A stretch of 64,000 bases of DNA from NCBI RefSeq assembly GCF_022348185.1, contig NZ_JAKRFD010000008.1, forward strand, positions 1-64,000. Reading direction: 5' to 3'. How positions within the stretch are numbered: position 1 is the first letter of the stretch; each line of letters opens with the position of its first letter. This document shows positions 51,065 through 59,953 of this stretch, piece by piece. Origin of the DNA: Epibacterium sp. Ofav1-8. Its GTDB lineage: Bacteria > Pseudomonadota > Alphaproteobacteria > Rhodobacterales > Rhodobacteraceae. The position numbers and the translations under genes are program-made. The notes under the pieces were generated by a model. That model saw only the letters and a program-made list of their open reading frames with translations. It did no database searches and was not told the DNA's origin.

Positions 51065-51525
51065 ATCGTGCCCATGCCCGGGTCCGATAGCACCGCCAGC
51101 AGCAGCGCCTGCGCCTCAGGCAGCACCCTATCCGCGGTTTGCACGGTGTCGCAAAGCAGGAGCAGCGCATCCTGTGGCGCTTGCGGTGACCTCAGGAACA
51201 GGCGCACGCCGCGGTCGTCAATAAGGCGGACCTGCTCCACGTCAGGGCCGTCGTCCGCCCCCCCGCCAAAACCCGGCGGACAGCAGGCCAGCGCCGTTGC
51301 ACGCAGGGCAAAGGCGGCATGGGCGTCGGCGCTCAACTGGTCCAGCAGCTCTTGCCGCACGGCCGGGCTGGCCACATGGCGCAAGACCAGGCTGGCCTCG
51401 AGATCGCAGTAGGCGACCACCCGGCATCCGGAAACCCGGCGTTGCACGGCCGAGAGCGCCTGTTCGACGGGGCGAGCGGGGGTATCTGGGTCGCTGCCGG
51501 ATGAGGGGGAAATCACTTGCGTCAC
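51061..51525 (-). CDS. Small protein with roadblock/LC7-like architecture
   Basis: A 154-residue protein. After a polar N-terminus, the predicted order of helix (VEQALSAVQRRV), strands (CRVVAYCDLEASLVLRHV), helix (VRQELLDQLSADAHAAF), strands (VRLIDDRGVRLFLRSP and DALLLLCDTV) and final helix (VLPEAQALLLAVL) fits a roadblock/LC7 fold. Roadblock proteins bind small GTPases (for example MglB with MglA), and this gene overlaps the 301-residue GTPase gene by 4 bp. The assignment is by architecture, not motif, and remains tentative. Confidence 0.5.
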   Translation of the reverse strand: MTQVISPSSGSDPDTPARPVEQALSAVQRRVSGCRVVAYCDLEASLVLRHVASPAVRQELLDQLSADAHAAFALRATALACCPPGFGGGADDGPDVEQVRLIDDRGVRLFLRSPQAPQDALLLLCDTVQTADRVLPEAQALLLAVLSDPGMGTI

Positions 51526-52427
51526 TTGACCCGGCGCTCCTGCCGACCGCGGCGCGGACGCGGCGTGGCGTGCTGCGTTTCACTGCGCACGCGGCGCGGC
51601 AGCACCCGCACGGTTCCTTCCGCTGCCGTGTCCTCCTCCGCCGGTGTCACCCCCGCAGAAACCGCGCGAACCGGTCGCAGCCGGGGGCGCTGCAAGTCGG
51701 GCACGGGCGCCAACTGGGCGATCGTGTCGTCACAGAGGGGGGGCGACGCGGTGGCGGTCTCCCAGTTCAGCAGCATGTCGATGAGGTGTTCGACAAATTG
51801 GTCCGCACCGCTGGTTTTCCAGGCTTCCACATCCTCGCCCGCGGCCAGCGCCTGTGGCAGGGCGATGGGGAAGATGGCGCCAAAACCGCCGTCGGTTTCC
51901 CGCTCCAGCCGCCGCAGGACCCGCGCCCGATCCCGCTCCGAGGTGAGCTTGTCGAAATGCGTCACCATCAGCGTGCCGGGCATTTTCAGCTGCGGCGACA
52001 GGATCGACCAGAAGGCCGCCTCGCTCTGGCGCCAGGCCTGAGTCGCCGAGGTGCACCAGATGACGCTGTCGACCTCGGGCAGCACCGTTTGCCAGACCTC
52101 TGCCGGCATGTTTGGATCGGAAATCCCCGGCATGTCGATCAGGTCGCACAGCTCCAGCGCTTCTGACGGCAACTGCAGGTCGATCCGGCGCGCCTGCGCC
52201 AGCGGCACGCGGTCCAGCGCCGCCGGTGCTATGTCCTGAACCGTGCCGTCGGCCATCTGGACCTGCGCCTGCTCCGGCCCGTGGGAAATCCACACCGGCG
52301 GCAGCCGGGTTGCGGTGACTTTGACCGGCAGCGGGCGGCTGCCCAGCAACAGATTGGTGAGCGTGCTTTTACCGGCACTGAATTCGCCCATCAGGGCGAT
52401 CCGGGGCTTTTGGGAGGGATCTGGCAT
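51522..52427 (-). CDS. Dynamin-like/septin-class small GTPase domain protein
   Basis: A 301-residue P-loop GTPase. G1 is MGEFSAGKSTLTN (residues 13-25), G3 is LIDMPGISD, and THFDK takes the place of the G4 NKxD. The 'EFSAGKST' style is that of dynamin-family GTPases. After residue 215 the C-terminus is Pro/Arg-rich and basic (RPRRGRQERRVK), probably disordered or nucleic-acid/membrane-associated. It lies between the 687-residue dynamin and the roadblock-like gene. It may be the regulatory partner of the larger GTPases. Confidence 0.85.
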   Translation of the reverse strand: MPDPSQKPRIALMGEFSAGKSTLTNLLLGSRPLPVKVTATRLPPVWISHGPEQAQVQMADGTVQDIAPAALDRVPLAQARRIDLQLPSEALELCDLIDMPGISDPNMPAEVWQTVLPEVDSVIWCTSATQAWRQSEAAFWSILSPQLKMPGTLMVTHFDKLTSERDRARVLRRLERETDGGFGAIFPIALPQALAAGEDVEAWKTSGADQFVEHLIDMLLNWETATASPPLCDDTIAQLAPVPDLQRPRLRPVRAVSAGVTPAEEDTAAEGTVRVLPRRVRSETQHATPRPRRGRQERRVK

Positions 52428-52444
52428 GAGGTGGGTCTCCGGGA

Positions 52445-54508
52445 TCAGTCGGTGAGCCTGCGCAGGGTGCGCAGGGTGGCGGGGCAGAGGCTGGTTTCAC
52501 GGTGGCCAGCGGCAAGAGGGGCACTCTGCGGTGGGTGTCCCCGGGCCATGGCATCTGTAATTTCAACAAGGATATCGCGGTGCTGGCGCAGGGTATCCTG
52601 CAACCGTCCCAGCGCCTCGGTTCGGATGCGTTCGGCCTGATCCACCTTGAGCGCGGTCATGAAGGGATGGGTTTCCACCGCGATCTGGGTGCGAAACGTC
52701 TCGGCAAAGGCGGCATATCCGCGGGCCCGGCGCCACCAGCTGCCCCACCAGCTGTCGCGGACATCGAGGGCAATGGTCTGGGCGAGCGCCACCGGAGCGG
52801 GCAGCGCAGGCGCATCCGGAACCGCGATCTGTATTCCGGCCACGGCGTCGCCGCAGGCGTCGTAGAGATGGCGCGCCACATCGCTCAAGGCGGCGGAATA
52901 GCGGTCCTCCAGCCCTTCCTTGAGCTGCTTGCCCATGACCGAATAGGCGCTGCGCAACAACAGCCGCAGTCCGGTGGGATCGTACTGCCAGGGGCTGCCT
53001 TCGCCCCACTCCTGCAAATGCGCGATCAGGGCGTGGGTGGCGCGATCCAGAAACGTGTCATGGGCGCGATCCGCCCGTTCCGCAAAGGCCTGCAGCACAG
53101 CGTCGATTTCTTCGCCACACGCCTCCAGATGCGCCTGAGTCAGGGTGTCAAACGCGTGCAGGCTCTCCTCCGGCGTGGCAAACACCGCGCCGCGGTCGCC
53201 ACTGACGCCGCTGACCCGAATGCCCTCGGCTGCATCCCGGGCGGTGGCCAGCGTCAGCGCCTCCTGCGCGATGCGGCGAATGAGGGGGCGTGCGTCGGTT
53301 TCGGCCACGCGGGTGGCAATGGCACGGTTCAGCGCCGGCAATCCGGAGAGCGCCCAGACCAGGTCCGGCGGTTCGACCGCGTCGCCCTCGGACAGCGGGT
53401 TGGCTTCAACCCAGTTGAACAGCGCCTGCGCGGAGGCCCGTGGCATCGCATCCAGATCGCCGGCCAGCACCGCATTGGCCCAAAGCGCACTGCCAAAGAT
53501 GATCTCAGCCCCGCCGGGCACGTGATGGGCCTTTAATGTTGCGCGCAGCGCGGTTTCGATTTCGGGCACCTGCACTGCCGGCTCCGACAGTTCGTCGATG
53601 CGGTTGACGAAGAGCACCACCTGTTCGGCCTGCAGGTTGCTCAACATGCGGATCAACCCGAGATCCACCGTCGACAGCGCCTGGCTGGCGGTCAGCACCA
53701 CCACGCAGACGCGGCTGTCGCGCAGCGCCTGCAGGGTGATCTGTTCGCGCATCAGAAAGGTGTCGTTGACCCCGGGCGTATCCCGCAGGCACAGCTTGCA
53801 GGGCAGCACCGGACTGCCGAGATAGAGATCGGCAGAGCGCGTCACATCGGCAAACCGGCCCTGATGGGCGTCCGCGTCGTCGCCAAGGCCGGGATCATCG
53901 CCGAGGCAGATATAGCGTTCGATCAGGTTCTTGTCGAAATAGCCGTAGTCATGGCTCTGCCCCATCAACAGCTCGAACTTGCGTCCCAGTCGCGCCTTGG
54001 CACGGTCGCGCATGGTTTCCACCTGGCTGCGGATCTTGTCCATCTCGCCCGCAGCACCGGCGCGCCCGGCCATCTCTCCCATCCGTCCGCCCCGGGTCAG
54101 CAGGTGATCCCACTCCGCCTCGGTCATGAAGCGAAAGCGGGCGCTGGTTTCCGCCCGACCCTGGCCCGGGCTCAGGTGCAGCGAGGTCACCACCGAGGTC
54201 CAGGGGTTCACATCCGAAGGCAGCAGATCCGACCAGCCGGCCAGCGCATTCACCAGCGTGGTCTTGCCGGATTTCACTTGTCCCAGAAAGGTCACCGCCG
54301 GCTCGAACTGCGCCAGGTCCTGATCCAGCCGGGCCAGATTGCGCGCAGTCTTCTCGCCGGGGCCTTGCGCCAACTGATCCAATGCAGCCCGCAAGTCCGC
54401 GAGGTCCTGCGCGACCTCGTGCAACGGCGCCAGCCCGGCGGCGAGATTGCCGGGCTGGGTGGCCGCGCGCAGGTCCGTGGCGCTGTCGATTTCGGTATCG
54501 ATGTACAT
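52445..54508 (-). CDS. Large dynamin-family GTPase
   Basis: A 687-residue protein with GTPase motifs G1 LGQVKSGKTTLVNALAG (about 74-90), G3 LRDTPGVND and G4 FVNRID. The long helical C-terminal part (380-687) should form the bundle/stalk of a dynamin-like protein. Near residues 590-610 it has a Trp-rich segment (RDSWWGSWWRRARG) that could insert into membrane. There is no signal or classical transmembrane span. It probably self-assembles on membranes. It lies 17 bp upstream of the 301-residue GTPase and 44 bp downstream of the 425-residue GTPase. Confidence 0.87.
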   Translation of the reverse strand: MYIDTEIDSATDLRAATQPGNLAAGLAPLHEVAQDLADLRAALDQLAQGPGEKTARNLARLDQDLAQFEPAVTFLGQVKSGKTTLVNALAGWSDLLPSDVNPWTSVVTSLHLSPGQGRAETSARFRFMTEAEWDHLLTRGGRMGEMAGRAGAAGEMDKIRSQVETMRDRAKARLGRKFELLMGQSHDYGYFDKNLIERYICLGDDPGLGDDADAHQGRFADVTRSADLYLGSPVLPCKLCLRDTPGVNDTFLMREQITLQALRDSRVCVVVLTASQALSTVDLGLIRMLSNLQAEQVVLFVNRIDELSEPAVQVPEIETALRATLKAHHVPGGAEIIFGSALWANAVLAGDLDAMPRASAQALFNWVEANPLSEGDAVEPPDLVWALSGLPALNRAIATRVAETDARPLIRRIAQEALTLATARDAAEGIRVSGVSGDRGAVFATPEESLHAFDTLTQAHLEACGEEIDAVLQAFAERADRAHDTFLDRATHALIAHLQEWGEGSPWQYDPTGLRLLLRSAYSVMGKQLKEGLEDRYSAALSDVARHLYDACGDAVAGIQIAVPDAPALPAPVALAQTIALDVRDSWWGSWWRRARGYAAFAETFRTQIAVETHPFMTALKVDQAERIRTEALGRLQDTLRQHRDILVEITDAMARGHPPQSAPLAAGHRETSLCPATLRTLRRLTD

Positions 54509-54552
54509 TTGGCGGGGGCGTCCTTTGGATCGGGGCGAGAGAGAGCGGCAGA

Positions 54553-55830
54553 TCAGGCTGGGGGTGACATTTCGCGCCGCAGTTGCAGCAGTACGGTGAC
54601 CGCATCGACGGCGGCGTCCTCGTCCTGTTCCAGTTGGCAGAGCATCAGCACCTCTTCGCCTTCCTGCGCTGTGTCGTGGATCTTGCGCAGCCGGTCGGAG
54701 CGCGCCGCATGAGGTTCGACGGAGCGCATGACCTGCCGCAGCGTCGCCAGCGTGCCGTCAAAGATACAGTTGAGGTCGGGGGGCTCGGCGTCCTGCGCCT
54801 GCAGGAGGTCCGCGGCGCGGGCGCGGATCATTGCCGAGGCCTCGGCCAGAAGATCTTGCTCGTCGAGGCGCGCATGCGCGGGGGCGGGCGCCTGTTCGGG
54901 GGCGGGCGTGGCTGCGGCGTCGCTGCGTGCTGTGGCGGTTGGCGCCGGTCGGAGGGTCCGGTGATCGGTCGCCGACGGGCGACGCCGGTCCGGCGGGGCG
55001 AATTGTTGCAGCAGCATCTCCGCCTGATCGAGGTCGGCAGTCCGGCCCTGATCGATCTGATTCATGATGTCATCATAGAGCCGCTTGCCACCGCTCGAAT
55101 GCCACAGCTGGCGGTCGATGCCGGCATCACCGCCCACCTGCGCCGTCAAACCCTGGATTGCGGCCAATGGATACAGGCCAAGGAATTCCTGCGCGGCCAC
55201 GGGATCGAGCGCATTGATCGCCCGGTCAAGCGTGCCACGCATGATGCGGCGGTCGGCCATGGTCAGCACCAGAAAGCTGTGATCCTTGCGTTCGTCCGGC
55301 ACTTCGGACCAGAGCGCCTGTTCCGGTGCGCTGAACTCGGTGCTGCAAAACAGCAGAATATCCGCGTAGGCCACCGCCTGTTTCATGATCGCGGACTGGC
55401 GCGCGGGGGCGCCGAACACCGTGATTTCCGTCAGGCTCATGCCGCGCAAACGCGGATCGTGCAGTTCCTGGCGCAGCCGCAGCGTGGCCAGCCCGGGATC
55501 GGTGACAGCACTTTGATCGGCCAGGTGGCCCTCGTGCTGCAGGATCGCGCCGTCGGCGGTCTCGATCTCGGCCCGGGGGCTCTGGCCGAATACGACCTCC
55601 GTCATGCCCGCCGAGGGGCATTGTCCCAGCACGGGTTGGCCCAGCAGCATGTCGATCAGGGCGGATTTTCCACTGCCCGGCAGTCCGATCACCACCACCT
55701 GCACCGGCTTTTGCAATCGGTGCAGCAGGCGCTGTCCCCAATCCGCGTATTGGCGCGGGATCACCCCGGATTGCAGGCTCTCGCTCAGTTGCCCGGCAAG
55801 CGGCGTCAGTGCGGCCTCGGCTATGCTCAT
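54553..55830 (-). CDS. P-loop GTPase-like protein of the kinase operon
   Basis: A 425-residue protein. Walker A is VVIGLPGSGKSALIDMLLGQ (about 47-66). LLFCSTEFSAPEQ and the position of NKxD occupied by LTMAD suggest a divergent dynamin/era-like GTPase. After residue 290 the chain is Pro/Ala-rich, then helical to the end (QDLLAEASAMIRARAADLLQ). It overlaps the PP2C gene by 4 bp. Because the G4 motif is degenerate, guanine specificity is uncertain; ATP binding is possible. Confidence 0.8.
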   Translation of the reverse strand: MSIAEAALTPLAGQLSESLQSGVIPRQYADWGQRLLHRLQKPVQVVVIGLPGSGKSALIDMLLGQPVLGQCPSAGMTEVVFGQSPRAEIETADGAILQHEGHLADQSAVTDPGLATLRLRQELHDPRLRGMSLTEITVFGAPARQSAIMKQAVAYADILLFCSTEFSAPEQALWSEVPDERKDHSFLVLTMADRRIMRGTLDRAINALDPVAAQEFLGLYPLAAIQGLTAQVGGDAGIDRQLWHSSGGKRLYDDIMNQIDQGRTADLDQAEMLLQQFAPPDRRRPSATDHRTLRPAPTATARSDAAATPAPEQAPAPAHARLDEQDLLAEASAMIRARAADLLQAQDAEPPDLNCIFDGTLATLRQVMRSVEPHAARSDRLRKIHDTAQEGEEVLMLCQLEQDEDAAVDAVTVLLQLRREMSPPA

Positions 55831-56732
55831 GCGGATCCATCCCTGATGCTGTGGTGCAGATGCAGCCCTGCGCGGTGATTGCCCCTGGCCAGAACCGTCA
55901 GCCGTCGACGCTTGCGTGCGGGGCGGGCGCGCTGCGGGGCCTGTGTCTGGCGCACACGGATCAGACAGAAGGCGACGTTGTCCTGCTCGGGCGCATTGGC
56001 GGCTTCAATGCGGGCCAGGAGCCGCTGGCTCAGCTCCGCGCTCGACAGGTCCGCCCCCTGGCCGAGGGTCTCTTCGATCTCCGCGGTGTGCAGCGCCAGC
56101 AGGCCATCGCTGGTGGCGATCACGAGATCGTCGGCTTTGAGCGAGAGCGGCGCGTGGCGGCAATCCACCTGCGGAATGTCATGCCCGGTCAGGACCGACG
56201 TCACGCAGGCGCGATCCGGGTGCGCATGGGCCTCCTGCGCCGACAATTCCCCCGCCGCGACCATCCGGTCCAGCTGGGCGGCCAGCGAATGATCGGCGTT
56301 CAACCGATAAAGCCGCCCGTCGCGAAACAGCAATAGCGGCGAATCCCCGATCGACAGCCAATACAGGCGATTGTCCACGATCACCGGCGCCAGCAAGGTT
56401 GCGCCCATCCCCAGCGCGTCCGGCCGCTGGCTCGCATAGGCGCGGATCGAGGCATTGGCGTCATCGGCGGCGTCGGTCAGCACCTGGGCGATCTGCGGTT
56501 CCAACCGCTGCGGTGCATCCGACCACAGCTTTAGCCCGGCAAAGACCTCGGTGACCGCCAGTTTCGACGCCATGTCACCGGCTGCGTGTCCGCCCATGCC
56601 ATCGGCCAGCACGGCAAATCCGATCCCGGATCCGGCAAGGAAATCCGAGGCCACGGAATCCTCCTGCCGGTCGCGACGGCCCTGGCTGATCGCGGTGGCC
56701 GCGTCATAGCTGAAACTAGCGCGCGGCGGCAT
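55827..56732 (-). CDS. PP2C-family serine/threonine phosphatase
   Basis: A 301-residue metal-dependent phosphatase. Motifs are RRDRQEDSV, LADGMGGHAAGDMAS (metal-binding Asp), IGDSPLLLF, ATSDGLLAL and EQDNVAFCLI, all intact. The start at 56732 lies inside the end of the FHA gene; an alternative ATG pair at 56757-56762 is further upstream. The C-terminus ends in an Arg-rich tail. It probably removes phosphates added by the kinase encoded at 58188. Kinase, FHA protein and phosphatase together resemble the regulatory trio of type VI secretion and other protein-assembly systems. Confidence 0.92.
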   Translation of the reverse strand: MPPRASFSYDAATAISQGRRDRQEDSVASDFLAGSGIGFAVLADGMGGHAAGDMASKLAVTEVFAGLKLWSDAPQRLEPQIAQVLTDAADDANASIRAYASQRPDALGMGATLLAPVIVDNRLYWLSIGDSPLLLFRDGRLYRLNADHSLAAQLDRMVAAGELSAQEAHAHPDRACVTSVLTGHDIPQVDCRHAPLSLKADDLVIATSDGLLALHTAEIEETLGQGADLSSAELSQRLLARIEAANAPEQDNVAFCLIRVRQTQAPQRARPARKRRRLTVLARGNHRAGLHLHHSIRDGSA

Positions 56733-58116
56733 GGCGGTGGTCGCCCTCCGAGGTGTCATCATCCCAGCTGAAGCCCTGATCGCACAGCGGGATGAACCGC
56801 AGTTCGGTCTCCCCGATCCGCAGGGTGTCGCCCGCGTTCAAGGGTTCTGTCGACAGCACCGGCCGATTGTTCAGCCGGACCAGATTGGCTTTGCCGCCAT
56901 GGCCGACATAGAAACTTCGCTGTTCCGGATCATAGGCCAGCGCGGCGTGCTGCGCGCGCGAGATACTGGTGTCGCCAAAGTCCAGCTGCACGCTCTGGTC
57001 AGAACCGCGCCCGATGGTGGAGACGCCGGCATAGAGCGTGAAGGTCGCGCCCCTGCCGGGACCGCGGACCACCGCGAGCCAGCCGACAGGATATTCGCTA
57101 TAGCCCGGGGGCTGGCCGCCCACTTCGCTGGCAAAAGGATCCGGCGCTGCGGCGGGGTTGAAGCCCAGCAACCGCGTCTTGACCCGTCCACCGGCGCGCC
57201 GCGCGCCGCGCCCCATGGCCGGGGCCGGCACATCCACAGGCGATTGCACGGCTTCGCTGTCACCCAGCGGAGGCGGCAGGGCGTCCCACTCCTCATCGCT
57301 GGCGTTCTGCGGTGGTGGGCAGAGATCGGTTGTGTCCGGCTGTCGGGGGGCTGCCGAGCGCGCACGATCACTGCGAAACGCGTCGAGGGCGTCGGGGGCC
57401 ATGTCGGGCGCGGTCAGGTCACCGTCTGGATCGCTTGCATGCAGCGTCCGTGCCTGCGGAGCCTGTGCCGGCGCACCCATGCCCGGCGTTTGCTCAGGCT
57501 CTGGTGATTGCTCCGGCTCTGGCGTCTGCGTCTCGGTCGCTTCTGCGCTGCGGGCTGTTGGCGTGGGGGCAGCCTCCGGTTCGGGCGGACGCTCTGACAT
57601 CTGCGCAGGGCGGCGGCGGGTGAACAGGCGATAATCCCTGGGGTCCTCATCTGCCGGTTCAGGTGTGGGCGACGGCGCGCGCGCCGGGGGAGGCGGTGCC
57701 GGGGTGTCCCGCTCGGGTCCCGGGGTGGGCGCGGTATTGTCGGGCGCGGGCGGCTTGGGGTGGTCGGTGTCCTCTGCGGCCTCCACGCCCGCTGCCGTCG
57801 CCGCCCGCAGCGCGGCCTCTTCCTGACGGGTGCGTGTGAGGATGCGATCAAATTCGCTGTCATCTGCCAGCCGCTCCTCGGAAGGAGGCGGGGGCGGTGC
57901 GGCGTTCCCGGCCTGCTGCTGCGTCCTCTCGCTGTTCAGGAGGTCGGTCACAGCCTCCAGCTGGTGCGCCGCGGCGGTGCCGGGCGGGATCGGCGCCTCC
58001 GGATCAGCGTCATCCACCCGGTCCTGGGTCTCGAGACGCAGTGGCAGGTCGTCAGAGGCTGCGGTCGGGCGGACGCGGGTGCGTTGCTCTCCGATGATAT
58101 CCTTGATGAACTTCAT
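56716..58116 (-). CDS. FHA-domain protein with long disordered Pro/Glu-rich N-terminus
   Basis: A 466-residue protein. The FHA domain covers about residues 345-450: GVSTIGRGSD, SISRAQHAALAYD, NLVRLNNRPV and DTLRIGETELRF carry the phosphothreonine-binding Gly-Arg, Ser and His and Asn. Residues 90-330 are low complexity, rich in Pro, Glu, Ala and Thr, with likely Thr phosphorylation sites. It reads phosphothreonine marks, probably from the operon's kinase, or is itself the substrate. It lies between the kinase (71 bp gap) and the phosphatase (overlap). Confidence 0.93.
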   Translation of the reverse strand: MKFIKDIIGEQRTRVRPTAASDDLPLRLETQDRVDDADPEAPIPPGTAAAHQLEAVTDLLNSERTQQQAGNAAPPPPPSEERLADDSEFDRILTRTRQEEAALRAATAAGVEAAEDTDHPKPPAPDNTAPTPGPERDTPAPPPPARAPSPTPEPADEDPRDYRLFTRRRPAQMSERPPEPEAAPTPTARSAEATETQTPEPEQSPEPEQTPGMGAPAQAPQARTLHASDPDGDLTAPDMAPDALDAFRSDRARSAAPRQPDTTDLCPPPQNASDEEWDALPPPLGDSEAVQSPVDVPAPAMGRGARRAGGRVKTRLLGFNPAAAPDPFASEVGGQPPGYSEYPVGWLAVVRGPGRGATFTLYAGVSTIGRGSDQSVQLDFGDTSISRAQHAALAYDPEQRSFYVGHGGKANLVRLNNRPVLSTEPLNAGDTLRIGETELRFIPLCDQGFSWDDDTSEGDHRHAAAR

Positions 58117-58187
58117 GGGTGATCCTCTTGGGAAACGGGGCGTTGTCGGAAACGCGGTAGCGGGGAGGCTGGGTCATGTCGGAAGGG

Positions 58188-59561
58188 TCAGGAGGCCGTG
58201 GCGCTGTCCCTGGGCCGTGTGCGTTTGCCAAAGAACCGGCCGAGCCCGCCCTTTGCCTGCATTCGGTCGGCCTCGGGCGGGGCATCATCGGTTGCATCAC
58301 CCGCGGACCCCGCTGCCAGCGGAGCAGACGGCTCAGCGCAGTCCTGATCCGCCATCCAGGCGTGCAGATCCCCGACCGGCTGGCCGAACAGGTCGACAAA
58401 TTGACGTTTCAGCTTGTGCGCCTTCGGTTCGGGCGGCGGTGCAGGGCGCAGGACTCGCGGCAGCCCCGCGGTCAGCCCGTCGTTGGTCTGGGCGACAAGA
58501 TCGGCGATCCGTGTGCTCAGCTGCGCCCCGGAGGCGGAGGCCGTCGGAACGTCTTCCGCAAGCACGTCGGCCGCCTCTGGCAGGGCGGGGGCGGTCGGTG
58601 TCGGCTCCGGCAACTCTTGCGAGGCCGGAAGGGGCGCCGCGGTTGATGCGCCCGGGGGGCTGCACCGCAGGTCGGCCAGCCAGTCCGCCGCCGTCTGGTA
58701 GCGCTCTGCCGGCAGAATCGACAGGGCCTTGGCGATGGTGGACCAGAACGCCGGGGTCTCTGCAGGCGGGCGGAGCGGATCGGCCTCACCTCGGGTCACA
58801 GCCGCCAGACGCTCCGGCCCCGACGGGGGCGGGTCGCCGGTCAGCAGGTAATGCATCGTTGCACCAAGCGCATAGAGGTCGGAGCAGGCGCGGGCGATGG
58901 CCCCGGCGGCATAAAGCTCATGCGGCGAGTAGCCATCTTTGACGGCAACCGTGTCCTCGCTGATGGTCAGATCTTCGGCGGGGGTATGGCAGGCCGCGCC
59001 AAAGTCGATCAGCATCAGCCGATTGTCGACGGTCCAGATCAGGTTGTCCGGGGAGATGTCGCGATGCAGGATGCCCTGCCCATGCAGCGCATCGAGCGCG
59101 CCCAGGGCCTGGAGCAGACAGGCGTGCAACATCGGCGCGGTCAACCGCTGAGGAGCGGTCTCGCGCAGCGACAGAAGATCCTCTCCCAGCAGGTGGTCCA
59201 TTGCAATATAGGCCGTGCCGTTTTCGCGAAACACCTGATGCACGGGCACGATATTGGGATGTTCCGCACGCGCCAGCAGATGCGCCTCTCTCAGGAAGCT
59301 GCGCAACACGGCCTTGTAGCTCCGCAACTGGGCGGGGCTGCGCGGACGCACCTGTCCGGTGGTGTCGCGCTGGCACAGCTCAGCCGGGAAGCATTCCTTG
59401 ATTACGACCTGTCGGTCGAGACTGTCCCGCGCCAGATAGGTGATCCCGAACCCGCCCGCGATCAGCGGCGCCTCGATTTGATATTGCCCGTGCAGCAGCC
59501 GCGCACCATTCGCAAGTTCCGCATCCGAAGTCGGCTGAGCGGTCGCGGGGTGCAGCTGCAT
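58188..59561 (-). CDS. Eukaryote-type serine/threonine protein kinase
   Basis: A 457-residue kinase. The ATG at 59561 has a strong CCAGGAGGTTTGTTC before it. Catalytic parts are all present: G-loop IAGGFGITYLARD, Lys55 in VVIKECFP, HRDISPDNL with Asp168, and LIDFGAA. GYSPHELY replaces APE. The kinase domain is about 33-300, followed by a Pro-rich linker and a basic C-terminal region without a membrane span. Upstream of the operon there is no regulator gene. It likely phosphorylates the FHA protein and possibly the GTPases. Confidence 0.94.
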   Translation of the reverse strand: MQLHPATAQPTSDAELANGARLLHGQYQIEAPLIAGGFGITYLARDSLDRQVVIKECFPAELCQRDTTGQVRPRSPAQLRSYKAVLRSFLREAHLLARAEHPNIVPVHQVFRENGTAYIAMDHLLGEDLLSLRETAPQRLTAPMLHACLLQALGALDALHGQGILHRDISPDNLIWTVDNRLMLIDFGAACHTPAEDLTISEDTVAVKDGYSPHELYAAGAIARACSDLYALGATMHYLLTGDPPPSGPERLAAVTRGEADPLRPPAETPAFWSTIAKALSILPAERYQTAADWLADLRCSPPGASTAAPLPASQELPEPTPTAPALPEAADVLAEDVPTASASGAQLSTRIADLVAQTNDGLTAGLPRVLRPAPPPEPKAHKLKRQFVDLFGQPVGDLHAWMADQDCAEPSAPLAAGSAGDATDDAPPEADRMQAKGGLGRFFGKRTRPRDSATAS

Positions 59562-59953
59562 GAACAAACCTCCTGGGAAACCCGGCAGTGAGACAGACCC
59601 CCGGCAGAGTGGGGCGCGGCTTTCAAGGCTGCGAGGCAATCAGGGAAGAAGCGTGTCCTCTTTGGGGCAAATCGGGCAGGATCGCCCTTCTTTTGCCATA
59701 GTTCCGGGCACTTCCTTGAAAAGAAGGCGGGAAATGCGCCGCATTGCTTAACGCGCTATTAGTTCAAATTAACACTGATGGCGTTGCCCGCTGGCCGTTG
59801 CGGGCGCCTGGCCTGTGGTGGCGCAATTTTAGGTGGCGGTGGCGGGCATCGGGCAGCCTGCGCCGATTCTGCGCCGCCGCATCAGCGCCGGGACCCCTGC
59901 CGGATATGGGGCAAGATCGGGGTCATGCCCGCCACGCCTCAAGGCCAGTTGTC
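59562..59953. other. Upstream region of the kinase operon
   Basis: These 392 bases hold the promoter of the operon reading left and the 3' end of the 222-residue gene. TTGAAC (minus strand, near 59775) could be a -35 box, but no clear -10 follows at the right distance. GGCAAAAGAAGGGC near 59690 loosely resembles a -24/-12 (sigma-54) spacing but lacks the conserved TTGC. I see no gene here. Confidence 0.4.

Noticed and set aside
50279-59561. A complete type VI secretion locus
   Set aside because: Kinase, FHA and PP2C genes resemble T6SS regulators, but no TssB/TssC, Hcp, VgrG, ClpV, TssJ-TssM or similar gene is found between 46177 and 64000.
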